Shown here: in pieces, positions 34,971-46,849 of the stretch | Numbering within the stretch: position 1 is the stretch's first letter | How the letters are laid out: each line of letters begins with the position of its first letter | Assembly: GCF_027409185.1 (NCBI RefSeq) | Contig: NC_084469.1 | Span: forward strand, 100,813,835-100,877,834 | DNA from: Cynocephalus volans | Taxonomy: Eukaryota; Chordata; Mammalia; Dermoptera; Cynocephalidae | Direction of reading: 5' to 3' | Length of the DNA stretch: 64,000 bases | The notes under the pieces: model-generated | What the model was told of the DNA's origin: nothing | Database searches by the model: none | What the model saw: the letters and a program-made list of their open reading frames with translations, nothing else | Program-made: the position numbers and the translations under genes

Positions 34971-35339
34971 ACCTTGAGACTAAAATGAAAAGACAATGGA
35001 TAATAACTTGTACACATACAAAGAAATAACACCAGTAAAAGTAAATACAGAGGTAAATATAAAAGTCAATGATAATGTACTTTTGGTTTGTTACCTCTCT
35101 TTCTTTTCCTACATGATTTAAACACAAATGCCTAAACCAATAATTACATATCTACGTTAATAGGCACACATGCATAAAGATGTAATTTGTGATAAAAACA
35201 ACTAAGGGGAGAGACACAGCTACATAGAAGCAAAGTTTCTGTACACCTTTGAAATTAAATTGTTATTAAGTCAAACTAGGTTGCTATAAATTAAAACGTT
35301 AACTGTAATCTCCAGGGCAACCACTAAGAAAATAACTAA

Positions 35340-35346
<7 letters not shown>

Positions 35347-35371
<25 letters not shown>

Positions 35372-35386
35372 GAGAGAGAGAGAGAG
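35347..35386. repeat. A-run followed by (AG)n
   Basis: About 25 A residues run directly into about eight AG units. This is probably the decayed tail of the upstream L1-like insertion. Confidence 0.9.
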
Positions 35387-35399
35387 AAGGGAATCAGAA

Positions 35400-35565
35400 T
35401 GGTACAGCAAAGAGACAGTTCCTCATGCATTCTCCTTTTAAAGCCCTCAGAACCATGCCCACAACTGCCATTACACCATCAAATGGATTAATCCATTCAC
35501 TACGGTAAGGTCTTCACAATCTAATCATCTCTTCAAGGCCCCACTTTTCAATTACCATAATACTA
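35400..35565 (-). repeat. Partial MaLR LTR
   Basis: The text 'attctccttttaaagccctc', 'aatggattaatccattcact' and 'ctaatcatctcttcaaggcc' parallels the antisense MaLR LTR at 51607-51960 closely. Only the central and 3' part is present. Confidence 0.7.
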
Positions 35566-35569
35566 CCCA

Positions 35570-37240
35570 AAGCAATCTACAGAGATAATGCAATCACCAT
35601 CAAAATTCCAATAGCTTTTTCTTTGTATAAAAGGACATCCTAAAATTCATGGAATTGCAAGGAAGTAGACAAGACAGTGTTTAAAAAGAAAAAAGTAGGA
35701 AGACTCACACTTCCTAACATCAAAATTTACCTCAAAGCAATGGTTATCCAGACAGTATGATCCTGGCAGAAGGATAGACATATATGTCCAATGGAGTAGA
35801 CAGGGACAGACATATATGACCAATGGAATAGAACTGAGAATACATAGACTCTGGTGTCTATGGTCAAATAATTTTCAACAAGGGAAAACCACTTGATGGG
35901 GAAAGAATAGTCTCTACTACATAGGTAGGTGCTGGAACACTGGATATACACATTCCTTCTCCATACCATATGCAAAATTAACTCAAAATAGATCAAATAC
36001 CTAAATGTAAGAGCTAAAGCTAGAAAATTCTTGGAAGAAAACAGGGGAAATCTTCATAACCTTGGTTTTGGCAATGGTTTCCTAGGTATCTTAGGTATGA
36101 TACCAAGAACACAAGCCAAAAAAAGAAAACCTTGATAAAGTGGACTTCATCAAAATGCAAATTTTTGTGCATCAAAGGACATAATCAAGAAAATGAAAAA
36201 CAGATAACCAAAGAATGGAGAAATTATTTGTATTTCATACAAGGGTCTAGTATCCAGAATACATAACAAACTTTTATAACAAAACAACAAAAAGAAAAAC
36301 AACCCAATTAAAAAATGGGTAAAGGACTTGAATAGACATATCTCCAAAGAAGATATACAAGTAGCCAAAAAGTACATAAAAAAGATCCTCAGGAACATTT
36401 ATTCTATTTTTTGGAATGCCATGTTGCCTGATTCTAGAATCACAATAAAGCCAATTGAGATCTTTAACAACAAAAAAAAGGATGCTCATTGTTATTAGTT
36501 GTTATGGAAATGCAAATCAAAACGAGATACCACTTCACATCCACTAAAATGGCTATAATCAAAAAGACAAGTGTTGGTGAAGATGTGGACAGTACTGGAA
36601 TCCTCATGCATCGGTGGGAATGTAAAATGGTGCAGCTGTTGTGGAAAAAAGTTTGCCAGTTGTAACAAAGCTAAACACAGAAATATCATACGACCTAGCA
36701 TTACTCTTTGGTATATACACAAGAGAATTAAAATCAGGTGTTTAAACAAAAACTTGTACACAAATATTGATAGCAGTACTATTCAAAATGTCAAGAATTA
36801 GAAACAATCCGAATGTTTTTCAACCACCGGATAAACAAAATCTTGTATGTTCACACAATGCAGTACTACTGGTCATAAAAAGGAATGAAACGCTGATACA
36901 TGCTACAATATAGCTAAACTTTTAAAACATTATGTTACATGAAAGAATTCAGATATAAAAGGTCACATATTTTATGATTCCATTCATGTAAAATGTTCTG
37001 AATAGGTAAACTCATACAGACAGAAAGCAGATTAGTGGTTACCAGTGGTAGCAGGTGGGAAATATAAGTATCAACTGCTTTACGGGGATGGGGTTTCTTT
37101 TAGGGGTGATAAAAATATTCTGAAATTAGATAGTGTTCATGGTTGCACAACACTCTCAATATACTAAAAGCCACTGAATTATACATTTTAAAACGGTTAA
37201 AATGGTGCATTTTACCTCGATAAAACAATGAGAAGCAAAG
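35570..37240 (+). mobile_element. L1 3' end (ORF2 C-terminal part and 3' UTR), dead
   Basis: ORF2-side text in sense includes 'ccaatggaatagaactgaga', 'cacttgatggggaaagaata' and 'agaaaattcttggaagaaaa', then 'caaatcaaaacgagatacca' and 'gtggaaaaaagtttgccagt'. The 3' end is 'ttaaaacggttaaaatggtg'. Stops and deletions are frequent and no endonuclease or reverse transcriptase start is present. It lies in the intron between the ZNF558 KRAB A and B exons, opposite to gene transcription. Confidence 0.85.
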
Positions 37241-37264
37241 GAAAGTCTTGTTACTGAGTCATTA

Positions 37265-37420
<156 letters not shown>

Positions 37421-37875
37421 CTAAACCATTGCAAACATCACAGCTTAGCGAAGGTTCACCCCCACCAACACGAACAGGAAGAGAGTCAAGGATGACAGAT
37501 GAGGGACAAGGAGCCCAGAGTACAAGATGTGTGGGCACTGTTCCGAGTGCTTTTCTCACTGGCTTCTGGGCTCAGCTTTCAACTTCCATCTCTAGCCTAC
37601 TCAGGGCTACTCCTACGGTCCAATGCACCCTAACACACAATGATTTTCTCTTTCCATCAGACTGCAAGCTCCTGCAATCTTATTTCTCTTCATCTGCAAA
37701 GTTGAGCACACAGGCCTGGGACATTGTGGAAATCACATGAGTACTTGGTAAATGATGAATGATTTCCTAATGGCCATTATCAATTGCTTGAGTTATAACA
37801 CAGCCATGTCTTTATTTGGCTTTCCATTGTACTCAGGAACACATGATGTACACATTGACCCTGGAGGGTGCTTTT

Positions 37876-38042
37876 TCTTTTTTTGAAAAGAAGACTGGTA
37901 AGGGGATCTTAACTCTTGACTTGGTGTTGTCAGCACCACGCTCTCCCAAGTGAGCTAACTGGCCATCCCTATATAGGGTTCAGAACCCATGGCCTTGGTG
38001 TTATCAACACTACACTTTCGGAAGCAAGCCACGGGCCGGCTC
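37876..38042 (-). mobile_element. Dimeric tRNA-Ile SINE (CYN-like)
   Basis: Two tRNA-like units in tandem are visible on the minus strand. A first head reads 'gccggcccgtggcttgctt', then comes 'ggatggccagttagctcac' of the second unit, then a short A-rich tail. Duplications 'ctggagggtgctttt' (37861-37875) and 'ctagaggatgcttt' (38043-38056) flank the whole dimer, so it moved as one unit. It lies in a ZNF558 intron. Confidence 0.9.
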
Positions 38043-38241
38043 CTAGAGGATGCTTTAAACATGAAGTAAACATTGACATTCACTGACATTTTCTAGGCAG
38101 CATTCACCCTCCATCAGATGCCCAGAGATCCTGGGATGCTCGAGGACCTTGCTTGGCTGTGAGGCTCCAGGCCACTGAAAGGTCACAGTCCAACTCCTGG
38201 TCAAAGGAGTAATAACGTGGACAAAGGAATATTTGATTTAC

Positions 38242-38330
38242 CTGTAACCAGCCTGTCAGGAGCTCATCAACCAGCCCTTCCTCCTCTGTGCGTCCTTTCT
38301 GCTGAGACATCGGGTACAAGGAGGACCGAG
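38242..38330 (-). CDS. ZNF558: ZNF558 exon upstream of KRAB
   Basis: The 89-bp exon follows 'cttcttctccag' and ends in TTACAG|GTAAAT. It encodes 'ARSSLYPMSQQKGRTEEEG' then 'LVDELLTGWLQ' (residues 11-40), leaving phase 0 into the KRAB A exon. The acidic 'EEEGLVDELLTGWLQ' just before KRAB is typical of this KRAB-ZNF subgroup. Confidence 0.9.
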
Positions 38331-38605
38331 CTGGAGAAGAAGAAACAGGTCACAGAGATCCAGGCTTGACCTGTGTTCTGACACTTGTAGATCTGGAGGC
38401 TTCCCCTTACCTGTGATGGACCACATCCCAGCACACCCACACGAAAACCCCCAGCCCCCACAGCTTTCTTAAGAAACTGGAGCAGAAAACAAGGCTCAAG
38501 AGTCTGGTTGCACTTGAGGAACGGATTATTCCCATATCACAGATGAGAAAACTGAGGTTCTTAGAGCATCACTGTGTTCATTATGTTTACAGAAAAAAAA
38601 GTATA

Positions 38606-38915
38606 CAGCAGTCCCCCCTTATCCATGGTTTTGCTTTCTGCAGTTTTGTGGTCTGAAAATATTAAGACATTTTGAGTGAGAGTGAGCAAGCATGCATATT
38701 TACATAACTTTTCTTACAGTATATCATCATTATTCTGTTTTATTAGCAGTTATTATTATTAATCTCTTTCTGTGCCTAATTTTAAATTAAACTTTATCAT
38801 AGGTATGTACACATAAGAAAAAAACATAGTGCATATAAAGTTCATTACTTATCCATGGTTTCAGGCATGCACTGGGAGTCTTGGAAAGTATCCCCCACAA
38901 TAAGGGGGGACCACT
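38606..38915. mobile_element. Tigger1-derived short element
   Basis: Inverted ends are 'cagcagtcccccctt' and 'ataaggggggaccact', with TA on the left side. The interior ('ctctttctgtgcctaatttt', 'ctttatcataggtatgtaca') matches the 3' half of the longer Tigger1-like copy at 48696-49242. Confidence 0.88.
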
Positions 38916-39153
38916 ATAATTCAAAAGCTCCCACACATTCACCACACAGGTGACATATCCGTAGATGGCTGAATACCTAAGTCCTAAGTTCTAGACACCA
39001 GTGACCTCTGGGCTCCTGGGGCGCCACCCTGCATCACCTGCTCTGCCCAACCCTCCCCCACAGCTGCTTGGCCCCCTCCTCTCCCGTACCCACTCTGTGG
39101 GTTGGGGGCCTTTAAAGCCTGGACTCTGAGGGCTGCAGGACCCAACGACTCAC

Positions 39154-39193
39154 CACAAGATGGGCGCAGGACAATGGTCGCCATCCTGTGACT
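39154..39193 (-). CDS. ZNF558: ZNF558 start-codon exon
   Basis: A short exon lies between a 'tttgctgtcag' acceptor and a CTTGTG|GTGAGT donor. The ATG at 39184-39182 has a strong context (A at -3, G at +4). It gives 'MATIVLRPSC' and leaves 31 coding bases, phase 1, exactly matching the next exon. With this start, the six coding exons total 1209 bp (402 residues plus stop). Confidence 0.85.
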
Positions 39194-40222
39194 CTGACAG
39201 CAAAGGTTCCTGAACACCAGGAAGTGGGAGAAGCAGGAAGCTCCTCCTCTTATTCCCGAAGGACACTCAGGTCAGCACTCTGGAATAAAAGGGAAAATAA
39301 GTCTTCCCAGCCCCACTCCCTCCCTGGGCTGCTGAGAACAGGTCCTCTCAGCCTGTCCCTCAGGTCCTCCTTCAAAATGCAAGTTCTGTTTTCCATACTG
39401 GGCTTTTATTCTGCTTAGCAGGTGATGAATTCAGGGCTATATGATGATAAAACTTGTCTTCCTCTGTCCCCAGTGGTATGACCAATACCACTTGTCCACT
39501 CACTTGGAAAACCTTGGTTTCATGAGTTTCATGGTACATTCTTCCCATCCAAATTGTCACAAATGTTCCCGGCTACAACCCCTCATTCCCTAGAGACTTT
39601 GGCACCGACTCCCATTATTCCTTCAGCCTCCGCTCCCACCTCACATGGATGCCATCAGAGCTCCTCACCTGCAGAGCCCTCTGCACCCACCCCCTCTTGG
39701 CCACACATTCCCATGGGCCCCACCTGGCCTTTGTCATCCATGGCTCTGTTCCACCATCAGGGACAACAGATCAGAAACCTCTCTCTCTGAACCCAACCTC
39801 CCTTCTCAACTTCTACTGTGTTCACTCATCTTCTTCTCTCACCATGTGTGTCTACCGACCACACAAATGCCTCTGTCCACCACACTCCTGCTGTCTTGCT
39901 CTTTATCAGCCACCTCCTCTCCCCACTTCATACTTACCTGGCTTGGATTTCACTGTCCCTTATTTCAACACATGTCCCTATTCCTACTCCCAGCTTTACA
40001 CCAGCCCAGCAGAACTCCAGCCAGGCATGATTCCAATCCTCTGCCTGCTTCCTGGCAACATCTAGGCACACCAGCCTGCACAATGGCTGTGATACTGTCA
40101 CTTCTAGAAAAACACAGTCACCAATGTGAAAAGAGTCCCATACCCTGTATGGTAATCCCACAGGTCAACGTGGCTTCCCACTCATCAAACCTTCTCTAAT
40201 CACTTAAAAATCTCACGCGCCC

Positions 40223-40750
40223 TCACCTTTTCCCTCTGTGATAACCTACTTCCAAAATAGCCCTCAATGATCCATACCCTTGTGCATACCCTGAATTAGG
40301 ACTCACCTGTGCAACCAGCAGAATATTGCAGAGGTGGCAGAGTGAGTGACTTCCAAGGCTGGGTCCTAGAAGACATGCAGCTTCTGCCTTGGTCTTCTGG
40401 GTGCTTGTTCTAGGGGAAGCCAATTGCCATGTTGTGTAGATGCACCAGCAGCCCCATGGAGAGGCCTACATGGAGAGGAACTGAGGCCTCCTGCCAATAG
40501 CCAGCAGCTACTTGCTAGACACAGGCACAAACTCCTTAGAAGTGAATCCTTGAGTACTAGGAGAGACTTCAGATGATGCAGTCCCACTTCACAGGCAACC
40601 TCCAGGAAGGCCTGAGCCAAACCTTCTGGCCAAGCTGCTCCTGAATTCCTGACCCATGAAAAGTGGGAGAGATGATAAATGATTATTGTTGTTTTAAGTG
40701 ACTACAGGTTGGGATCATTTGTTAGGCAGCAGCTGATAACGAATCATCTC
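40223..40750 (+). repeat. MLT1-type MaLR LTR
   Basis: Sense MLT1 layout: 'ctctgtgataacctacttcc' near the start, 'ccatggagaggcctacatgg' in the middle, and 'ttgttgttttaagtgactac' and 'cagcagctgataacgaatca' at the end. It is the same family as the copy at 30074-30510. Confidence 0.75.
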
Positions 40751-41284
40751 ACTTTCTGTAGATGATCCTGCATCCTACTTTTCAAGGTAACAATCACGAG
40801 AAGGAATCTACCTTCCTGTCTGGCCACCAAAACTACAATGTACATCCTGCTTTCCTCTTCTTACAGACAAGGAGCTGTCTCCCCTTTCCACAGGGCCCTG
40901 CTCAGCAGCTCTGCTGTGTGGTCCATGCCCTGCTTCCAAGGAGCTATACACTCTTAATCTCTCATCTGTCTTTTCCCTTCAAGCTCTCCCACTCTACCGG
41001 ACTCTTCCCCACACCATTCAACTGTGATCCAGTATCATTACCTATCCTCAGAGCAGTTTTCTTTCCAGTTACTGCACAGTCTCTATCTTTTATACCAGCT
41101 GAAGTTTTTTACTCTCTGTCTCCTTTCCTCACACCCCAGTCATTCTTCACGGTTCAATCTGGTTTCCACCACTGCCATTTCAAGGACAATACCCTTGGCA
41201 GAATCACTGACGATCTAATTCGCAATAACAAAGATGCAGATTGCAACTACGCTGACACTATTTCTGATCTGTCAGATCAAAAAA

Positions 41285-41600
41285 GACAGTGGACCACACT
41301 CTTTTTTGGCAAGACTGCATGGAAAGGTATTTTCACACACTGCTGGGTATAACTCCTATGGAAGAGGATTTGTCAATGTCAAGCAAAGCTGCAAAAACAT
41401 TTACTCTTTCCTTAAAAATCCCACTTCTAGGAATATGTCTCAAAGATATACAAATACTAAATGACACTTGTAAGATGAGTCACTGTGGCACTATTTATAA
41501 CAGCAAAGGATTAAAAATAACACAAATGACCATCAATAGGGGACTAACTGAATAAACTATGGGATATCCACAGAATAAAGAAACATGCAGCCAAAAAACA
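41285..41600 (+). mobile_element. L1 ORF2 3' fragment
   Basis: The landmarks 'atcccacttctaggaatatg', 'ggcactatttataacagcaa' and 'aaactatgggatatccacag' are the C-terminal end of L1 ORF2. It has many stops and is short. Confidence 0.8.
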
Positions 41601-41922
41601 AACAAACCTGCATCGATATCTAGGTATTATTAGTATTATTATCTCCATAAATTTAAGGAAAAAAATAAATAAATAAAGGTACAAAGCAGTTGTATAGAAT
41701 GTTTTCTTTCTATAAGAAAGGCCTCCTTTCCCTGGAATTATAGAATAAAATATAACTCCCTAAAACCAGCTTCTTGAGGTTTCTACGTGTGACCTTCCTG
41801 CACCCAAAAATTAAAAGCAGTGAAGGCTGCAGGTGGGCAGACGGGGCATTAGAAACAGAGTGATGGTGGGCCATATGAAAAAATAGAGTTGCACGGAGTC
41901 TTTGACTCTTCAACCTCTGTGG

Positions 41923-42415
41923 TAGGCAGATTAATAAATCTGTCTCTGACCCAAAGGTGTTCATATTCTAATCCCCAGCACCCATGAATATGTGACATTA
42001 CACGGCAAAAGGGAGTTTGCAGATGTGATTAAAGTGAGGACCTTGAGATGGGGAGATTATCGTGGATAATACAGGGTCCTTATAAAAGGGAGGCAGGAGA
42101 ATTAGGGTCACAGAAGTTAGGTGTGATAAAGAAAGCAGAGGTGAGGGAGGAGTTGTGGGCAGAAATATAAATTTGAAGATGCTGCCCTGCTGGCTTTGAA
42201 GCTGGAGGAAGGAGCCACAGGCAAGGAATGCAGGTGGCCTCTAAAAGCTGGAAAAGGCAGAAGACAGATTCTCCTCTAGAGCTTCTAGAAACAACGCAGC
42301 TCTGCCAACCGATTTAGGATTTCTGACCTCCAGAACGGCAAGAGAATAAATTGTGCTGTTTTAAGTCACTAAACTTGTGGTAATTCGTTACAGCAGCAAT
42401 AGGAAACTAGCATCA
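41923..42415 (+). repeat. MLT1A-like MaLR LTR, nearly full length
   Basis: It runs from 'tggtaggcagattaataaat' through 'cagatgtgattaaagtgagg' and 'gccacaggcaaggaatgcag' to 'ttaagtcactaaacttgtgg' and 'cagcagcaataggaaacta'. It is the sense counterpart of the LTR at 7747-8212. Confidence 0.85.
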
Positions 42416-44239
42416 CCTTTCACATCAAACTTTCACTGAGGCCTCTGTGTGAGACCCCAGCACTTCCCTGCCCTCTATGGGTGGAGGATGTCTCCCTTCT
42501 TCCCACCAGGGACCCAATTTGCACTTAGGTGTAGTTTTAGTCATTAAGCCATGGAGTGGGAGAAGGGTTGGGATCCAGCCAGTTCACTGTGCCCCCAAGA
42601 GGAAAGGAGGCAGAGAAGGTGCCTGAGACATTTTCAGGTCCTGAGTTCCCCTTCAAGATTGTCTGGCAGCTGAAATCTCCTATTAGGGCAGGAGAGCGTC
42701 TCTGTTTAGTTTACAGATCCAGTGACTCCTGCCCTGCCCTGGATACGTCAGTACCAGGAGAGGGTCACAGCAGATGGGCCAACAGAACTTTTGGTGATAG
42801 ACATGTTCTATAATTCTGCTCTGTCCAATATGGTAGATATGTGTGCACTTGAAATGTGGCTAGTGCAACTGAAAAAATTAATTTTTAATTGTGTTTAATT
42901 TTCATTGGTTTAACTGAAATAGTTCCATGTGTGGCTAGTGTCTCCCACAGTGGACAGGGCAGCCCTAGTCATACTCAGACCTGACTTCCTTTAGGATGTG
43001 GAGGAAAGGCCCTATGAGTGGCAAAGTGAGAGTGTGCACAGGGCTTTGGGTGAGGGGACTGCCTGCAGGTTTGCACAGACAGGAGCTAGGAGTGCAGTAA
43101 GCGCACTGCACCACCTGACAAACGCATGCATGAATGAGAGAGCATCATCACACTCTCTCAGTTTTAAACTCCCAGATCTCGTCTTTCGACTTCTTTCCTA
43201 CTTTGCAATCATCATCCTGGCCTAGGGAACAATCACCTAATTCCTACACTTCTTTCTAACACCATCTACCTTGCCTCTTACAAGACTTCTTTCTGAATCC
43301 TGAAGTCCATTTTAACCCAAGTATTTAGACTAAATGCAAATCACATCATCCTCCTGCCCACATCTCTTTGGTGTCTTCCCACTGGCCTTAGAACAGAGTC
43401 CAGAGTGACACCTGGTTTGGTTCTGCCTCCCTCTCTGGTCTGGCTTACACCCTTCTCCCCTTGTTTGTCTTGGCTTCAGCCATCCCTGTCTTTCCAGTTC
43501 ATGGAGCACACCAGGCCCTCTCCTGCTTCAGCTTTCCTTATGCAGTTCCCTGGACATGTAGTGCTCTCTTAAACACAGCCCTGTCCCCTCACTGCAGTCT
43601 AGCCCTATGACTAGCTAAATCTGACCCCAACTTCAGCTCTCAAGCTAAATGTCAGTCCTTCCCAAGAGGGCTCCCCTGTTCCCCCAAACTGAATCTTCTT
43701 CTGCTAATCTACTGCATCACTCTTGTCATTCATTGTTAAAAATCCATTTTCCCTGCTAGAATGAGAACTCTATGGAGGCAGAACGAGGTCTGTTTTGGTT
43801 TTCCAGGGTCCCTGTGAATCTGGTCCAGGGTCTGGCTCATGGAGGTGACCAACTGTCCTTGTTTGGTTAGGACTGTCCTAGTTTGAACACTGAATTCCCT
43901 GTGTAGGGGCCAACCTCAGTCCTGAACAGGGATGGTTGGTCACCATAAACTGTACACTCAAAAAATATCTACTGCATGATAAGCAAACATTCCCTCAAGA
44001 ATGTTATAGAAAGCTATAATGACAAAGGCACAAACACACAATTAAAACCCCACAATTAAATATAAGATTACTTAACATTATTCTCTGTAATATGAATCAC
44101 CATGCTGTCATTTCAAAGAAGTTTTAAGAAATCAAGTTAATTTCTATTAGGAGACAAAGGGCTGAGGACAATCTTTTTGGAAACTAGTGTCCTATCCTTC
44201 AATCTACAACTTGTTGCTTAATATTCCTCCAAATGACTT

Positions 44240-44333
44240 TTTTTTTTGGCAGCTGGCCGGTACAGGGATCTAAACCCTTGACCTTAGTGTTATAATACTG
44301 CGCTCTAACCAACTGATCTAACTGGCCAGCCCC
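44240..44333 (-). mobile_element. tRNA-Ile SINE monomer (CYN-like)
   Basis: On the minus strand it begins 'ggctggccagttagatcagt', continues 'tggttagagcgcagtatt' and keeps 'aaggtcaagggtttagatcc', then an A-run. Target duplications 'tccaaatgactt' (44228-44239) and 'atccaaatgattt' (44334-44346) flank it. It is the cleanest copy for seeing the tRNA-Ile origin. The D-arm, anticodon-arm and T-arm regions follow the tRNA plan. Confidence 0.9.
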
Positions 44334-45804
44334 ATCCAAATGATTTTAAATTTCATTAAGAAAAAAATCCACTTGCTCAAAACACATTTGGCTGCCGGTC
44401 AATTCAATTTTAAATTTGTTACTAATATAAGGAAGCTCAAATCACCTTTTCCCTAGATGTCCCTATTATTTTGAAGCTTTGTGGAAGATGTATAGGTCTT
44501 TAAAAGTTAAGTCAAACAGGTCTGAAGAATGTTGCTGAGTAGTCGTGCTAGTATTTAGTGGGAAGACTTGTAATACCAAATATACAAGTAAAATGTTTAT
44601 ATATTTATACTTATATAAAAATCCCGAAATTTTTAATATTATGGCATGTAAGAAAATCTGTATTTGTTTAGTTACACATATTTTTATTTATTTACATTTG
44701 TTTGTATGTACTTGCACATAACTGTACTTACTGACTTTTAACACATACATAACTATACACATCTTAGTATTTCTACCCTGAACATAACCCATCAAATGTA
44801 ATTTTTCTTATGACATCCTCATCCTAGTGACTCGTCGTGTATACGACCTGAGCACAGGAAAAGCTCATTAGCTGTTTTTCTACACAGCAGAACCCTGCTG
44901 GACTCCTGTCACTGCTAGTTCCACATTGTACTCACCTGGTCACACAAAACGGATCAGTGAAGACAGGTGGACAGGAGGCTGGTTTCCACACAAATCTGAG
45001 CTTGAATAATGCTTTTCTTGCCTGAAATAAACCACGCACACACAAAGATTGTTTTTGAGCCTTTTTATAGTGAATAACACAGTTGTAGCTGTTAGACCAC
45101 TCCATTCACTTAAAAAAAAAAAAAATTACTGACTTAACGTGTAATGAGGACTCAGCCTATTGGGAATAACTGGATGTACCTGATTCCTATCAAACCATCT
45201 GCTCCCCAAGACGGGAGAAAGCAGCTAATGCAGTGTGCATTTGACTTGCTCAACTCATGTGGCTGGAGAGAGATTTTATGGTGACTCCAGACGCTGTAAA
45301 CTTGTCTTGTCACTTAGAGGCCCTATAAGTGACTCAGTTGAATTTTAAACAACTTATATAGTTTATTCAGAACTTCAGAGATTTTAAGGCCCTACACCAG
45401 AGTTTCCCTACCCCGGCACTACTGACAATTCTTTGTTGTGGGGACTGTCCTGTGCAATGTAGGATGTTTAACAGCAAGCAGCGTCCCTGGCCTTCGCCCG
45501 CTACATGAGAGTAGCAACCCCACCCACAATTTGTAAGCACCAGAAATGTCTCCAGACACGGCCAAAAGTCCCCTGAGGCGCAGAATCGCAAGGAGAGAGC
45601 GATGAGGGGGCTCTCTGAGGAGGCGGCGGCGAAGGTGGGTCCCCACAGGGGAGGAAACAGCAGCTTCGGGCTGACCGGAGCGAACAGCCTGAGACCTCCG
45701 GGCAGGAAACGCGGCTCCGGGAGTAATGCCGGGCCCGCGCCTGGGGTAGCCCATGGCCCACATCCCTCCCTAGACTCCGGTCCGAGCCCCCAGCCGTCGC
45801 TCAC

Positions 45805-45970
45805 CGAGTCCGGGCCCCTCCCGCGGGGACAAATACGCCGACTCGCGGACACGATGGGACTCGCCCCCTAGCTGGCGACGCGGCTCCTCCTCCAGCACCG
45901 CAGCGCGCTTCCGCTTCCGGTCTCGGCCTGGCCGCCAGGCACGTCCGTTTCCGGGCTCGGCCTCGGCCGC
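45805..45970 (-). promoter_or_regulatory. ZNF558: ZNF558 CpG promoter and non-coding first exon
   Basis: On the minus strand a GC-rich segment ends in GGACTCG|GTGAGC with the exon end at 45805. It is the only strong first-exon donor upstream of the ZNF558 start exon. Just inside it are two adjacent ETS-type sites (complement of 'cttccgcttccgg', 45908-45920) and another TTTCCGG near 45948. This is typical of TATA-less KRAB-ZNF promoters. The transcription start is not visible precisely. The right limit given is approximate. Confidence 0.7.
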
Positions 45971-46169
45971 CGTACACAGTGGGAAGTTTGGGGGTTCCGG
46001 GTTGATGCAACGGGCCCGGTGGGCGGGCGCGCCCCCAGCCTCGGGCCAAGGTGTTTCAATTTATTTAGTGAGAACGAGGTTGGGAGCCCGGCTGAGTCAG
46101 CGTGGGGGGCCGGGGTCGGTCCCTGGGGCAGGACAAACAGCAGGACTGTGGGAGGGACCAGACTGTGGG

Positions 46170-46445
46170 CAGCACCAGGCCTATGGGGCGGGGCCGAGAG
46201 TGGGCGGAGAAATAAGTTCCGGGGGCGGGGACGTGGGCGATACCAGGCAAATGGGCGGGGCTGACGGTGAGCGGAGACCAGTTTCAGAGGTGGGGCCGAG
46301 TGGGCGGAGATTAGTTTGAGGGTGGGGATGTGGGCGGAGACCAGTTCCAGAGGCGGGGCTGTGGGCGGAGACTAGCTTTGGGGGCGGGGCTGACGGTGAG
46401 CGGAGACCAGTTCTGAGGGCGGGGATATGGGTGCGAACAATTTGA
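46170..46445. repeat. ~31-36 bp GC-box minisatellite at the ZNF558 promoter
   Basis: A unit built from 'ggggctgtgggcggagacca' and 'gtttgagggc'-like text recurs about eight times. Nearly every unit holds a 'gggcgg' or 'ggggcgggg' box. It lies 0.2-0.6 kb upstream of the ZNF558 first exon, so copy number could alter the number of Sp/KLF sites. Confidence 0.85.
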
Positions 46446-46593
46446 GTGTGGGGAGTGGGGTGTGGGATCGGGTGGAAATAGGCCCAGGGTTGGGGTGTGC
46501 CTCATATCCCTAGACTGTACAGGTAGCAGGACTTTCAGCAAACTTTGTCAATTCCTTTTCGTTATTCACACTGCCAAACAGAATCAGATTGTA

Positions 46594-46847
46594 TGAGAGT
46601 ACTTGAAAAAGTTCGCGGAAAAATGGAATTAAAAGATAATATGACTCTTTCTGGGACCTTTTGTTTTCTAATCCGTAAGAGGATCGCAACCCTTGACACG
46701 GTGTTGTCAGCACCACGCTCAGCCAGTGAGTGCACCGGCCATCCCTATATAGGATCCGAACCCGCAGCGTGGGTGCTACCAGCGCCAAACTCTCCCGAGT
46801 AAGCCACGGGCGGGCCCTTTCCGTGACCTTTGTGAAGACCCCTCGGA
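46594..46847. mobile_element. Mariner-type MITE split by a SINE
   Basis: The left arm 'tgagagtacttgaaaaagtt' and the right arm '...gtgaagacccctcgga' are imperfect inverted copies with TA on both sides (46592-46593 and 46848-46849). Other copies lie at about 51973-52046 and 60187-60265. A dimeric SINE (46662-46816) sits in the right half, flanked by a 15-bp duplication of MITE sequence. Confidence 0.82.
46662..46816 (-). mobile_element. Dimeric tRNA-Ile SINE nested in a MITE
   Basis: Minus strand: the head is 'ggcccgcccgtggcttactc', an internal 'tatatagggatggccggtgc' joint follows, and then the second unit. Duplications 'ctttctgggaccttt' (46647-46661) and 'ctttccgtgaccttt' (46817-46831) derive from the MITE, which is therefore older. 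Confidence 0.9.
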
Positions 46848-46849
46848 TA

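Larger units (their letters stand above)
39194..45600 (-). other. ZNF558 first intron
   Basis: This lies between the start-codon exon and the CpG-island exon. It contains the MaLR LTRs at 40223-40750 and 41923-42415, an L1 piece at 41285-41600, a SINE at 44240-44333 and otherwise unassigned DNA. Further non-coding 5' exons are possible but none was clear. Confidence 0.6.

Noticed and set aside
35727-36761. Phe/Tyr/Ile-rich minus-strand open frames
   Set aside because: They are the reverse of a dead L1 ORF2 3' end.
44240-44333. tRNA-Ile gene
   Set aside because: It has an A-tail and target-site duplications and a damaged anticodon region, so it is a SINE. The same applies to the copies at 12.6, 21.7, 24.1, 37.9 and 46.7 kb.
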